DNA of 64,000 nucleotides from Nonomuraea jiangxiensis (lineage in GTDB: Bacteria > Actinomycetota > Actinomycetes > Streptosporangiales > Streptosporangiaceae). Numbering within the stretch: the first letter of the stretch is position 1; every line of letters begins with the position of its first letter. Where the stretch lies: the NCBI RefSeq assembly GCF_900099965.1, contig NZ_FNDJ01000004.1, forward strand, positions 556,537 through 620,536, read 5' to 3'. The notes under the pieces were generated by a model that saw only the letters and a program-made list of their open reading frames with translations, was not told the DNA's origin and did no database searches. Positions 7,192 through 14,591 of this stretch are shown here, one piece after another. The translations under genes were made by a program, and so were the position numbers.

Positions 7192-7320
7192 GTCCCTCCC
7201 CCTGGTCGGAAAGCCCTTCCAATGTGATCGGCGGGCTCTGCGGGTCGCATCTCCGGTGTTGCGGTGTGCGGGACGGCGCGGCGGACGGCGCCTCGTCCTG
7301 CGGATTCACCCGCAGACGCC

Positions 7321-7376
7321 CGCGAAGGTTCACTCGCGAAGGTTCACTCGCGGAAGTTCACCCGCGGAAGTTCACC
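7321..7376. repeat. Four 14-bp tandem repeats between peroxidase and O-methyltransferase genes
   Basis: Perfect tandem array in two pairs: CGCGAAGGTTCACT twice (7321-7348), then CGCGGAAGTTCACC twice (7349-7376). It lies in the 218-bp leader between the peroxidase stop and the O-methyltransferase start. The final unit merges into the hairpin at 7372-7400, whose arm repeats the TCACCCGCGG core. These could be regulator binding sites or the result of slippage. Confidence 0.9.
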
Positions 7377-7400
7377 CGCGGGCGTGGAGCCCGCGGGTGA
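7372..7400 (-). terminator. 12-bp hairpin after the peroxidase stop
   Basis: TCACCCGCGGGC (7372-7383) pairs perfectly with 7389-7400 across a GTGGA loop, 9 bases past the peroxidase stop codon. There is no T run, so it may be an attenuating or mRNA-stabilising hairpin rather than a full terminator between the peroxidase and O-methyltransferase genes. Confidence 0.55.
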
Positions 7401-7409
7401 GGGCCGCGG

Positions 7410-9509
7410 TCAGGAACCGGGCGCGCGGAAGCGCGCCGCGGCCTCGGCGCCCTTCCTGGCGCCCGCGCCGGACGGCGGCGCCTGCTGGGTCCGGGCCTTG
7501 GTGCGCGCGTCCACCTCGGCGGGCTTGCCGCGCACGGCCGCCTCCTGGGCGAAGAACACGTTGCCCGCCATCGCGTTGCGCGGGATGTCGGTGTTCAGCG
7601 CGATGATGTCGCCGAGCGAACGGCGGTAGTCGATGCCGAACAGGACCTTGATCCAGGGCAGCATCGGGTCGTTGGCGTAGAAGAAGCGGTCGCCGTCACG
7701 CAGCGCCGCGAACTGCTTGCGCCAGATCGCCAGCTGCGTCTCGCCGAAGTCCCGGCCGGGCAGGTTGGGCTCCGCGCTCATGCCGATGAACGCGTCCACC
7801 TTGCCGACGTCCTGGTAGATGGCCTTCAGCCGGGCGGCCAGCGGCGTCCGCCGCACCCCTCGGGTGGCGTCGTCGGCCTCCAGGGTCGTCGGGTTGCCCG
7901 CGGCGTCGTACAGGGCGGTGAAGTCCAGGCTGTCCGGGTCGTTGATCTCGTCACCCGGCGTCAGCTCGGGGTCGGCGGGGAACGCCTCGGACGGCTCGCC
8001 GGTGATCGCCTTGAACGAGGTCTTGGCGGGCAGGCCGTACGCGGCGCGCAGCTGGTTGTAGGTCGGCATGCCGTGGTCGCGCCCCCGCTCGATGTCGACC
8101 GCGGCCAGGTCGTTGAAGCCGGTGACGCACTGAGGCAGCTCGGGATCGTCCCGGCAGGCCGGGTCCCCGGACAGCTCGAACGGGAAGCTGCGCAGCAGGT
8201 TGTCGATCTGCTCGTCGTTCCTGGCCTGCGCGCGCCGGCCGATGCCCTCCAGCAGCGGGCCGAGCTGGATCGCTTCGAGCAGGTCGGGGCGGAAGAAGGC
8301 GTCCTCGCCGAGCGGGACGACCAGCTCCACGTCGTCGCCCTCGACCGTGACCGTCACGCCCATGCTCCTGAGGGCGTCCAGCGTGGCGGGGGTGTAGCGG
8401 GAGGCCGCGGACTCGATCACGAACTTGCCGCGGATCTGGCTGTGCCCGCGGAAGCCGACCGTGGCGAACTCGTTGGTCACCTCGGTGTTGACGTTGGGCT
8501 TGTAGCCGGTGTACTGAGGCAGGTTCACGCCGAGCGCGGGCAGGTACTCGTTGTAGGTGATGTACTGCTGCTCCGCGATGACCACGGCCCTGGCGATCTG
8601 GAACTTGTCCTCCTGCGACAGCCAGCCGGGCAGCGCGGCGACGATCCTGTTGTGCTCGCGGGCGAACAGCGTCTGCGTGGCGAGCAGCGCGGGATTCTCG
8701 TTGGCCCGCTGGTCCCCGGCGACCGCCGCCTTGAACGGGGTGTTGACGAGGTGGCCGCCCACCACCATGGAAGGCGAGGTCTCCGGGTTGCCGCGGCTGT
8801 CCCTGCGCGGCAGGTAGTTGCCCGGCATCAGCAGCCGCGCCTGGTTGTTGGCCGGGTTGCCGTCCACGGTGCCCTCGCGCATCCAGTCGAGGCGCGCCTC
8901 GGAGTTGCTGTAGACGGCGGCGGCGTTGACGTAGGAGCTGATCTGGTTGATGCTCTCGCGCGGGACGGTCTCCCCGGTGCCCGGCGCCGGGATGGAGCGC
9001 TCGAAGAACAGCATGCCCAGCCGGTTGGGGAAGGACTCCAGCGGGTCGCCGGCGTCGACCGGGATGTTGGCGGTCTCGCCGGGCTCGCCGGACTGCCGCC
9101 GGCCCAGCCGCAACGCGAACGTGTGGTCGACGAACTGGCCCCAGACGAACGCCCACTGGCTGACGCCGCGCGGGGTGTAGAGGACGGTGCCGGTGTCGTT
9201 GACGATGCGGTTGCTCACGTAGCGGGGGTTGGGCCCGGAAACCGGCCGGCCCACGCCGTCGGCGTAGTTGGCGGGCGCCACCCGCGGGTAGATCCTGCCG
9301 GCCTGGCCCCATTCGGGGTGAGCCTTGTTGTTGCCCGCGCCGCTGAGGCTCTGCGCCTCCCAGATGCCGAGGATGGCCCCGGACGGTTTGGCGCGGTGGG
9401 CGTATGCGGTGTCGGTCACGCTCAGCCCGCTGGCGACGGCCAGCGCGGCCAGCGCGAGCGCCCCGGTACGGCGGGTTCGGTGGCGGACGGAGCGCGCGAA
9501 GCCAGGCAT
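7410..9509 (-). CDS. Secreted animal-type haem peroxidase
   Basis: 699 aa from the ATG at 9509 (GAAGGAGAA 5 bases upstream). Residues 1-37 are a Sec signal (RRTGALALAALAVASGL, cut after AYA). The myeloperoxidase/peroxinectin fold is recognisable: distal WGQFVDHTF, INQISSYVNAAAVYSNSE, the catalytic-Arg motif FAREHNRIVAAL, proximal FRGHSQIRG and a late DIERGRDHGMPTYNQLR. The distal His, catalytic Arg and proximal His are all present. Residues that bind calcium in myeloperoxidase look changed (DHD to DHT, VDAS to VNAA). The family uses H2O2 to oxidise halides or phenols. Outside the cell it could oxidise or couple the phenolic beta-tyrosine product, or the Trp-bearing STWD peptide; both are inference. 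It is divergent from the flavin monooxygenase gene across a 402-bp region. Confidence 0.88.
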   Translation of the reverse strand: MPGFARSVRHRTRRTGALALAALAVASGLSVTDTAYAHRAKPSGAILGIWEAQSLSGAGNNKAHPEWGQAGRIYPRVAPANYADGVGRPVSGPNPRYVSNRIVNDTGTVLYTPRGVSQWAFVWGQFVDHTFALRLGRRQSGEPGETANIPVDAGDPLESFPNRLGMLFFERSIPAPGTGETVPRESINQISSYVNAAAVYSNSEARLDWMREGTVDGNPANNQARLLMPGNYLPRRDSRGNPETSPSMVVGGHLVNTPFKAAVAGDQRANENPALLATQTLFAREHNRIVAALPGWLSQEDKFQIARAVVIAEQQYITYNEYLPALGVNLPQYTGYKPNVNTEVTNEFATVGFRGHSQIRGKFVIESAASRYTPATLDALRSMGVTVTVEGDDVELVVPLGEDAFFRPDLLEAIQLGPLLEGIGRRAQARNDEQIDNLLRSFPFELSGDPACRDDPELPQCVTGFNDLAAVDIERGRDHGMPTYNQLRAAYGLPAKTSFKAITGEPSEAFPADPELTPGDEINDPDSLDFTALYDAAGNPTTLEADDATRGVRRTPLAARLKAIYQDVGKVDAFIGMSAEPNLPGRDFGETQLAIWRKQFAALRDGDRFFYANDPMLPWIKVLFGIDYRRSLGDIIALNTDIPRNAMAGNVFFAQEAAVRGKPAEVDARTKARTQQAPPSGAGARKGAEAAARFRAPGS

Positions 9510-9911
9510 GGGTGTTCTCCTTCGTTTAGCGCACACCCGCTGTCCGCCGCCCTGGTGCAGTCTCCCTCCGCGCCCGCCACGGCACATCTTCGTACGTGCG
9601 GCCCGCGACCCCGCATCGCCCGCGGGACACCCGGTGCGCACGACAAGAGATGCGCCGCCTGCCTGCCGGGATGACGATCGGGGAGAAAAAGGTTTGCCCG
9701 GTACACCCGCGGGTCCGCACCCCCGACATTCCCGCCCGATCGCCCGGCGACCTCCACGAATAGCGGGAGGTTTCCGTGACCCCGCATGTCGCGCCGCGCA
9801 TCCTTCATGCCCAATGCCGCATATCAAGCCGCGCATCCTCCATGCGGCCATCGCGCACGTATGGCCGAGGCGCATGGCACCCCATCGGGATCCTCAGGTG
9901 AAAGGGAGCTC
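9510..9911. promoter_or_regulatory. Divergent promoter region with an 18-bp direct repeat
   Basis: This 402-bp region separates the leftward peroxidase and rightward monooxygenase genes. It contains a direct repeat, GCCGCGCATCCTTCATGC at 9793-9810 and the same with one change (CTCCATGC) at 9828-9845, 35 bp apart, about 70-120 bp before the monooxygenase start. Two near-integral helical turns of spacing would suit an activator such as a SARP, but no such gene is in the window. No coding frame in the region looks real. Confidence 0.5.
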
Positions 9912-11279
9912 ATGAGCAGCCAGGTTGGAGATCGGGTCGTGGTGCTCGGCGGGAGCATGGCCGGGATTCTGGCCGCCCGCGTGCTGGCGGAGTCGTACCG
10001 GGAGGTCGTGGTGGTGGACCGCGACACGGTGCTGGGGGTGAGCTCACCGCGCAAGGGCGCGCCGCACACCCGGCACGCCCACGGCCTGCACGCCCGCGGC
10101 CAGCTCATCCTGGAGGAGCTGTTCCCCGGGCTCACCGAGGAGCTGGCCGCGGCCGGCGTGCCCACCGGCGACCTGGGGGAGATGCGCTGGTACTTCAACG
10201 CCAGGCGGCTGCGGCCCGCGCGCACCGGGCTGACCTCGGTGACCGCGCCGCGCCCGGTGCTGGAGCACCACGTGCGCACCCGGGTCGCCGCACTGCCGAA
10301 CGTGACCTTCAAGGAGCGCCACGACATCCTCGGGCTGATCGCCACCCCGTCGCGCGACCGGATCATCGGCGCGCTGGTGCAGGCGCGGGCCGAGGGGAGC
10401 GTGCCGGAATCGCTGGAGGCGGACCTGGTGGTCGACGCCACCGGCCGCGGCTCGCGTACTCCCGCCTGGCTGGAGGAGTTCGGGTACGAGCGGCCCGTGG
10501 AGGAGCGGGTCAAGGTCGGCCTGGCCTACACGACCCGTCACTATCGGATCCGGCCGGAGATGTTCCACGGCGTGCAGTCCATCAACCCGGTGGCCTCGCC
10601 CGCCCACCCGCGCGGCGCCTTCTTCGGCCAGGTCGGCCGGGACGTCTGCATCCTGTCGCTGACCGGGATCCTCGGCGACTACCCGCCGACCGAGCCCGAG
10701 GCGTTCATGGAGTTCGTCAGGTCCCTGCCCGTGCCCGACGTGTACGAGGCGGTGCGTGACGCCGAGGCGCTGGACGAGCCGGTGTCGTTCCGCTTCCCCG
10801 CCAGCGTGCGGCGCCGCTACGAGCGGCTGACCCGCTTCCCGGACGGGCTGGTGGTCATGGGCGACGCGGCCTGCAGCTTCAACCCCGTCTACGGGCAGGG
10901 GATGAGCGTGGCCGCGATCGAGGCCGTCATGCTCCGCCAGCACCTGCGCCGGGGCGTCGAGCCGCGGCCGCGCCCGTTCCTGGCCGACATCGCCCGCGTG
11001 ATCGACACGCCGTGGGAGATCTCCGCCGGTGGCGACCTGGACTTCCCCGGGGTCGAGGGGCGGCGCACGCTCAAGGTCCGGATGGGCAACGCCTACATGG
11101 CGCGCCTGCAGTACGCGGCCACCAAGGACGCCAAGGTGACCGACGGGTTCATGCGCGTGGCCGGGCTCATCGACCCGCCCCAGGCGCTCATGCGGCCGCC
11201 CATGCTGCTGCGCGTCCTGCGCCATGCCGTCCTGCGGCCCGAGCCCGGCCGCTCGTGGCTGTCCAGGGACGCCAACTAG
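9912..11279 (+). CDS. FAD-dependent monooxygenase
   Basis: 455 aa from the ATG at 9912 with AAAGGGAG upstream. The FAD-binding VVVLGGSMAGILAARVLAE opens the protein; a DG-like region and MGDAACSFNPVYGQGMSVAAIEAV follow at about 320, the ADP-ribose/FAD motif of group A flavin hydroxylases. Length fits the single-component UbiH/squalene-epoxidase-like group. It is not the HpaB-type hydroxylase (SgcC) used in C-1027. In this cluster it could hydroxylate the aromatic ring of the carrier-bound beta-tyrosine or act on a core; the substrate is unknown. It is the only rightward gene inside the leftward block 2726-17804 and ends at a terminator shared with the halogenase. Confidence 0.82.
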   Translation: MSSQVGDRVVVLGGSMAGILAARVLAESYREVVVVDRDTVLGVSSPRKGAPHTRHAHGLHARGQLILEELFPGLTEELAAAGVPTGDLGEMRWYFNARRLRPARTGLTSVTAPRPVLEHHVRTRVAALPNVTFKERHDILGLIATPSRDRIIGALVQARAEGSVPESLEADLVVDATGRGSRTPAWLEEFGYERPVEERVKVGLAYTTRHYRIRPEMFHGVQSINPVASPAHPRGAFFGQVGRDVCILSLTGILGDYPPTEPEAFMEFVRSLPVPDVYEAVRDAEALDEPVSFRFPASVRRRYERLTRFPDGLVVMGDAACSFNPVYGQGMSVAAIEAVMLRQHLRRGVEPRPRPFLADIARVIDTPWEISAGGDLDFPGVEGRRTLKVRMGNAYMARLQYAATKDAKVTDGFMRVAGLIDPPQALMRPPMLLRVLRHAVLRPEPGRSWLSRDAN

Positions 11280-11296
11280 CCGCCGCACCAACAGAG

Positions 11297-11325
11297 GCGC
11301 CGCCCTTCGGTCCGAAGGGCGGCGC
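11297..11325. terminator. Bidirectional hairpin between monooxygenase and halogenase genes
   Basis: A perfect 13-bp stem GCGCCGCCCTTCG (11297-11309) with its complement at 11313-11325 and a 3-base loop, followed by TTTCG. It lies between the convergent stops at 11279 and 11350. Confidence 0.8.
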
Positions 11326-11349
11326 TTTCGTGCCGGACGGGCGGGGCGG

Positions 11350-12834
11350 TCAGGAGGCCGGTGCCGTCCAGTGCATGCCGTCGAGCGAGGGGACCAGCCC
11401 GCCCTCCCGCATCGGCAGCACCTCGTCCACGTTCTCGCCCAGGGCGGCCTGCACCTGGATCCGGGCGCCCGCCTTGACGACCGACCTGGCCAGCGAGGCC
11501 TGCAGCAGGTTGCGGTCCTCGCCCAGGGCCAGCACCGGCGACTCCACGATCTCGGTCAGCTCCCTGAAGTCACGCCGCTCGATGTAGGAGCCCGCGTCGA
11601 TCAGCGCGGTCTCGTTGGACGCGCCTCCGCCCACGAGCTCGACGAACGCCTCGATCTCGGTCGCGGTGTGGTGCGTGACCCGCTTGGCCTTCCAGAAGTA
11701 CGACTCCTCGTCCTGGTGCATGTCGTAGAACGCGACCAGGAAGTCGTGGAAGAGCGCGTACTCGTGGCGGTAGCGGGCCTCGTACTCCTCGAACGCGGCC
11801 TGCTCCGCCGCCGGGTCGCGCAGCGCGGTGTTGATGGAGCGGGCCGCCATCAGCGCGCTGTAGGTGGCCAGGTGGACGCCCGAGGAGAAGACCGGGTCGA
11901 TGAAGCAGGCCGCGTCGCCCACCAGCACCATGCCGGGCCGCCAGAAGCTCTCCTTGGAGTAGGAGTAGTCCTTGCGCACCCGGATCTCGCCGTACGGGCC
12001 GCTGTCGACCAGGCGGGCGCCGGCCAGATACTCCGCGATCAGCGGGCAGTCGTCGATCAGGCTCAGGAGCGCCTGCTCGCGGTCGCCCTGGGCCCGCTCC
12101 AGCTCCTCGTGCCGCAGCACCGCCCCCACGCTGGTCAGCTCGTCGGTGAGCGGGATGTACCAGAACCAGCCCGAGTCGAAGGCGGCGGCGAGGATGTTGC
12201 CCTGGTTGGGCGGCGGCATCCGCTTGCCGCCCAGGAAATAGCCGAAGAGCGCGATGTTACGGAAATACTCGGAGTAGTGGCGCTTGCCGCCGACCTTTCC
12301 GTGGATGCGGCTCTTGTGCCCCGAGGCGTCCACGACATGGCGGCTGCGTACGGTGTGCCGGACGCCGTCCTGGTCGGTGAAGCGCACGCCGGCCACCCGG
12401 CCGTCCTCCTCGACGACGTCGAGCACCGAGCACTCCTCGCGGACCTCGACGCCCTTGGCACGGGCGTTGTCGAGCAGGATCTGGTCGAACTTCATGCGCT
12501 CGACCTGGTAGGCGGTCGCCCCCTCACCGGCGAACTTGGGGGAGATGGCGAAGGCGAACGTCCACGGCTCGGGATTGCTGCCCCACCGGAAGGTGCCCCC
12601 TCGCTTGATCGTGAACCCCGCCCGCTCCAGCTCCTCCGTGACGCCCAGCAGCCGGCAGACGCCGTGCACGGTGGACGGCAGGAGCGACTCGCCGATCTGG
12701 TAGCGCGGGAACCGCTCCTTCTCCAGCAGCAGGACCCGGTGGCCCTGCAGGGACACGAGCGTCGCCACCGTCGCTCCGGCGGGGCCGCCGCCGACCACGA
12801 CGGCGTCGTACTCAAGCGTGGTCTCAGTTGGCAC
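11350..12834 (-). CDS. FADH2-dependent halogenase (SgcC3-like)
   Basis: 494 aa from a GTG at 12834 with AAGGAGG 8 bases upstream; the in-frame ATG at 12867 has no such site. N-terminal FAD motif VVVGGGPAGATVATLV, the YQIGESLLPS segment, and the halogenase signature WFWYIP (WxWxIP) at about residue 225. VLVGDAACFIDPVFSSGVHLA follows. These features fit flavin halogenases that act on carrier-bound phenols and pyrroles (SgcC3, PltA group) better than free-tryptophan halogenases, which run to about 530 aa. By context it chlorinates carrier-bound beta-tyrosine, as SgcC3 does in C-1027 biosynthesis. A partner flavin reductase is not seen in the window. The gene lies 115 bp after the aminomutase stop in the same direction. 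Confidence 0.88.
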   Translation of the reverse strand: MPTETTLEYDAVVVGGGPAGATVATLVSLQGHRVLLLEKERFPRYQIGESLLPSTVHGVCRLLGVTEELERAGFTIKRGGTFRWGSNPEPWTFAFAISPKFAGEGATAYQVERMKFDQILLDNARAKGVEVREECSVLDVVEEDGRVAGVRFTDQDGVRHTVRSRHVVDASGHKSRIHGKVGGKRHYSEYFRNIALFGYFLGGKRMPPPNQGNILAAAFDSGWFWYIPLTDELTSVGAVLRHEELERAQGDREQALLSLIDDCPLIAEYLAGARLVDSGPYGEIRVRKDYSYSKESFWRPGMVLVGDAACFIDPVFSSGVHLATYSALMAARSINTALRDPAAEQAAFEEYEARYRHEYALFHDFLVAFYDMHQDEESYFWKAKRVTHHTATEIEAFVELVGGGASNETALIDAGSYIERRDFRELTEIVESPVLALGEDRNLLQASLARSVVKAGARIQVQAALGENVDEVLPMREGGLVPSLDGMHWTAPAS

Positions 12835-12916
12835 GTTCGGCCTCCTTCGTGACAGGTCTGTTCTCATGGCAGCTCAGGCGTGATGACCGCGCGGGCTGGG
12901 TGACGGTCGCGGCGGC

Positions 12917-12937
12917 CCGGGCCGGATGGCGGCCCGG
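12917..12937 (-). terminator. Hairpin after the aminomutase stop
   Basis: CCGGGCC (12917-12923) pairs with GGCCCGG (12931-12937) over a 7-base loop, 13 bases past the aminomutase stop. It has no T run, so it is a weak candidate; it may only modulate read-through to the halogenase. Confidence 0.35.
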
Positions 12938-12949
12938 ACCGGTGACGGG

Positions 12950-14578
12950 TCAGCGCAGCTCGGCGCCGGCGGCGGTGACGGCCGCGAGCGGCTCGCCACG
13001 CGAGAGCGCCGCGGCCATCGTCTGGATGTCGTCGGACATGTACCGGTCGGCGTCCAGCGTGGGTACGAGCGCGCGTACCGACTCGTAGGCCGCCTTGGCG
13101 GCGGGGCTCAGCCGGTCGTAGCGTCCGGAGATGTCCACGGCCTGGGCGGCGGCCAGATATTCCAGCGCCAGGATCGTGTTGTTGTTCCCCAGCACCCGGC
13201 GCGCGTTGCGGGCCGAGATCAGCCCCATGCTGACGATGTCCTGGTTGTCGCCGTTGGACGGCACGCTCTGGATGCTGGCCGGGGCGATCGTCCTGTTCTC
13301 CGCCACCAGCGCGGTCGCCGGATACTGCGCGCCCGCGAACCCGCTGTTGAGCCCGGGGTCGCCGGCGACGAGGAACTCGGGCAGCCCGTAGCTGAGGTGC
13401 CGGTTCAGCAGCCGGTTCGTACGCCGCTCCGACAGCACGCCGAGCTGGGTGAGCGAGATCGTCACGAAGTCCATCGAGAACGCGACCGGCTGGCCGTGGA
13501 AGTTCGCGCCGTGGAAGATCTCCTGGCCCTCGAAGAACAGGGGGTTGTCGTTGGCCGAGTTCAGCTCGATCTCGATCGTCTCGGTCGCCCGGTAGAGCGT
13601 GTCGCGTACGGCCCCGAGCACCTGCGGGACGGCCCGCAGCGAGTACGCCTTCTGCAGGTAGTGCGGGCTGCGCTGGACGACCTGGTCGTCGCTCCTGTCG
13701 TCCTGCACCAGGCGGCGCAGGCGGGCGTGGTCGACGGTCAGTTCGCTGTCCCGCATCAGGACGCGCATGTTGTAGGCGGTGTCGATCTGCCCGCGGTGCG
13801 GGCGGGCCACGTCGTGACCCTCCGGCAGGAACGGGCTGGTGGACCCCTGCAGGGTCTCGATCACCAGCGCGGAGACGATCTCGGCCTGCCGTACCTGGGC
13901 CATGGCCCGGCCGACCACGAGGGCGCCCAGGCCGGTCATCGCCGAGGTGCCGTTGATCAGCGCGAGCCCTTCCTTGAAGCGCAGCTCCAGCGGCTGGATG
14001 CCGTGCTCGCGCAGCACCTCCGCGGCCTTGACCTGGCCGCCGTCGCGCAGGAAGTAGCCTTCGCCGATGACCGTGCTGGCGATGTGGGACAGCGGGGCCA
14101 GGTCGCCGCTGGCGCCCAGCGAGCCGATCTCCGGGATGGCCGGGGTGATGCCCTTGTTGAGATAGAGCGCCAGGCGCTCGACCACCTGCGGCCGTACCGC
14201 CGAGTGGCCCTTGGCCAGCGCGTTGAGCCTGGCCACCAGGATGGCCCTGGCCTCGTCCTCGGCGAACAGCGGCCCGACGCCGGCGCTGTGGCTGCGTACC
14301 AGGTTGGTCTGGAGCTCCACCTCCTTCTGGGTGCCCACCAACATGTAGATCATCTCGCCGAAGCCGGTGGTGACCCCGTAGATCGGGATGTCCTGGCGGG
14401 CGATGTCCTCGAAGATCCGCCTGCTCTTGGTCGTTCTGTCCTTGACGTCCGGGCCCAGCTCGCAGGGCGCGCCGAGCTCGGCGACCCTCCGGACGCCCGC
14501 GATGTCCAGGCTCTCGCCGTCGATGCTCACCGGCTGCCCGGCGCCCTGCTCGGTCACGTCGGCCTCGGCTAGCGTCAA
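12950..14578 (-). CDS. MIO-dependent tyrosine 2,3-aminomutase (SgcC4-like)
   Basis: About 540 aa. The self-forming MIO cofactor triad Ala-Ser-Gly lies in GSLGASGDLAPLSH. The active-site lid motif IPIYGVTTGFGEMIYM and the NLVRSHSAGVGPLF segment (with the His that contacts the tyrosine hydroxyl in tyrosine-acting members) match the C-1027 enzyme SgcC4 closely. So do ELNSANDNPLFF and SVPSNGDNQDIVSMG. The reaction is L-tyrosine to beta-tyrosine. The start is not certain: an ATG at 14614 overlaps the NRPS end but lacks a ribosome site; a TTG at 14578 has AAGGGGTGAGG upstream; a GTG at 14557 follows GAGG. I prefer 14578. It directly follows the NRPS gene, giving supply and activation of the same amino acid in one unit. 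Confidence 0.9.
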   Translation of the reverse strand: MTLAEADVTEQGAGQPVSIDGESLDIAGVRRVAELGAPCELGPDVKDRTTKSRRIFEDIARQDIPIYGVTTGFGEMIYMLVGTQKEVELQTNLVRSHSAGVGPLFAEDEARAILVARLNALAKGHSAVRPQVVERLALYLNKGITPAIPEIGSLGASGDLAPLSHIASTVIGEGYFLRDGGQVKAAEVLREHGIQPLELRFKEGLALINGTSAMTGLGALVVGRAMAQVRQAEIVSALVIETLQGSTSPFLPEGHDVARPHRGQIDTAYNMRVLMRDSELTVDHARLRRLVQDDRSDDQVVQRSPHYLQKAYSLRAVPQVLGAVRDTLYRATETIEIELNSANDNPLFFEGQEIFHGANFHGQPVAFSMDFVTISLTQLGVLSERRTNRLLNRHLSYGLPEFLVAGDPGLNSGFAGAQYPATALVAENRTIAPASIQSVPSNGDNQDIVSMGLISARNARRVLGNNNTILALEYLAAAQAVDISGRYDRLSPAAKAAYESVRALVPTLDADRYMSDDIQTMAAALSRGEPLAAVTAAGAELR

Positions 14579-14591
14579 ATCCCTCACCCCT

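Noticed and set aside
7321..7376. 14-bp repeats as a CRISPR array
   Set aside because: The repeats are directly tandem with no spacers and there are no cas genes.
9510..9911. Coding frames across the peroxidase/monooxygenase gap
   Set aside because: Both candidate extensions lack ribosome sites and read as His/Arg/Pro-rich noise; the chosen starts have clear sites.
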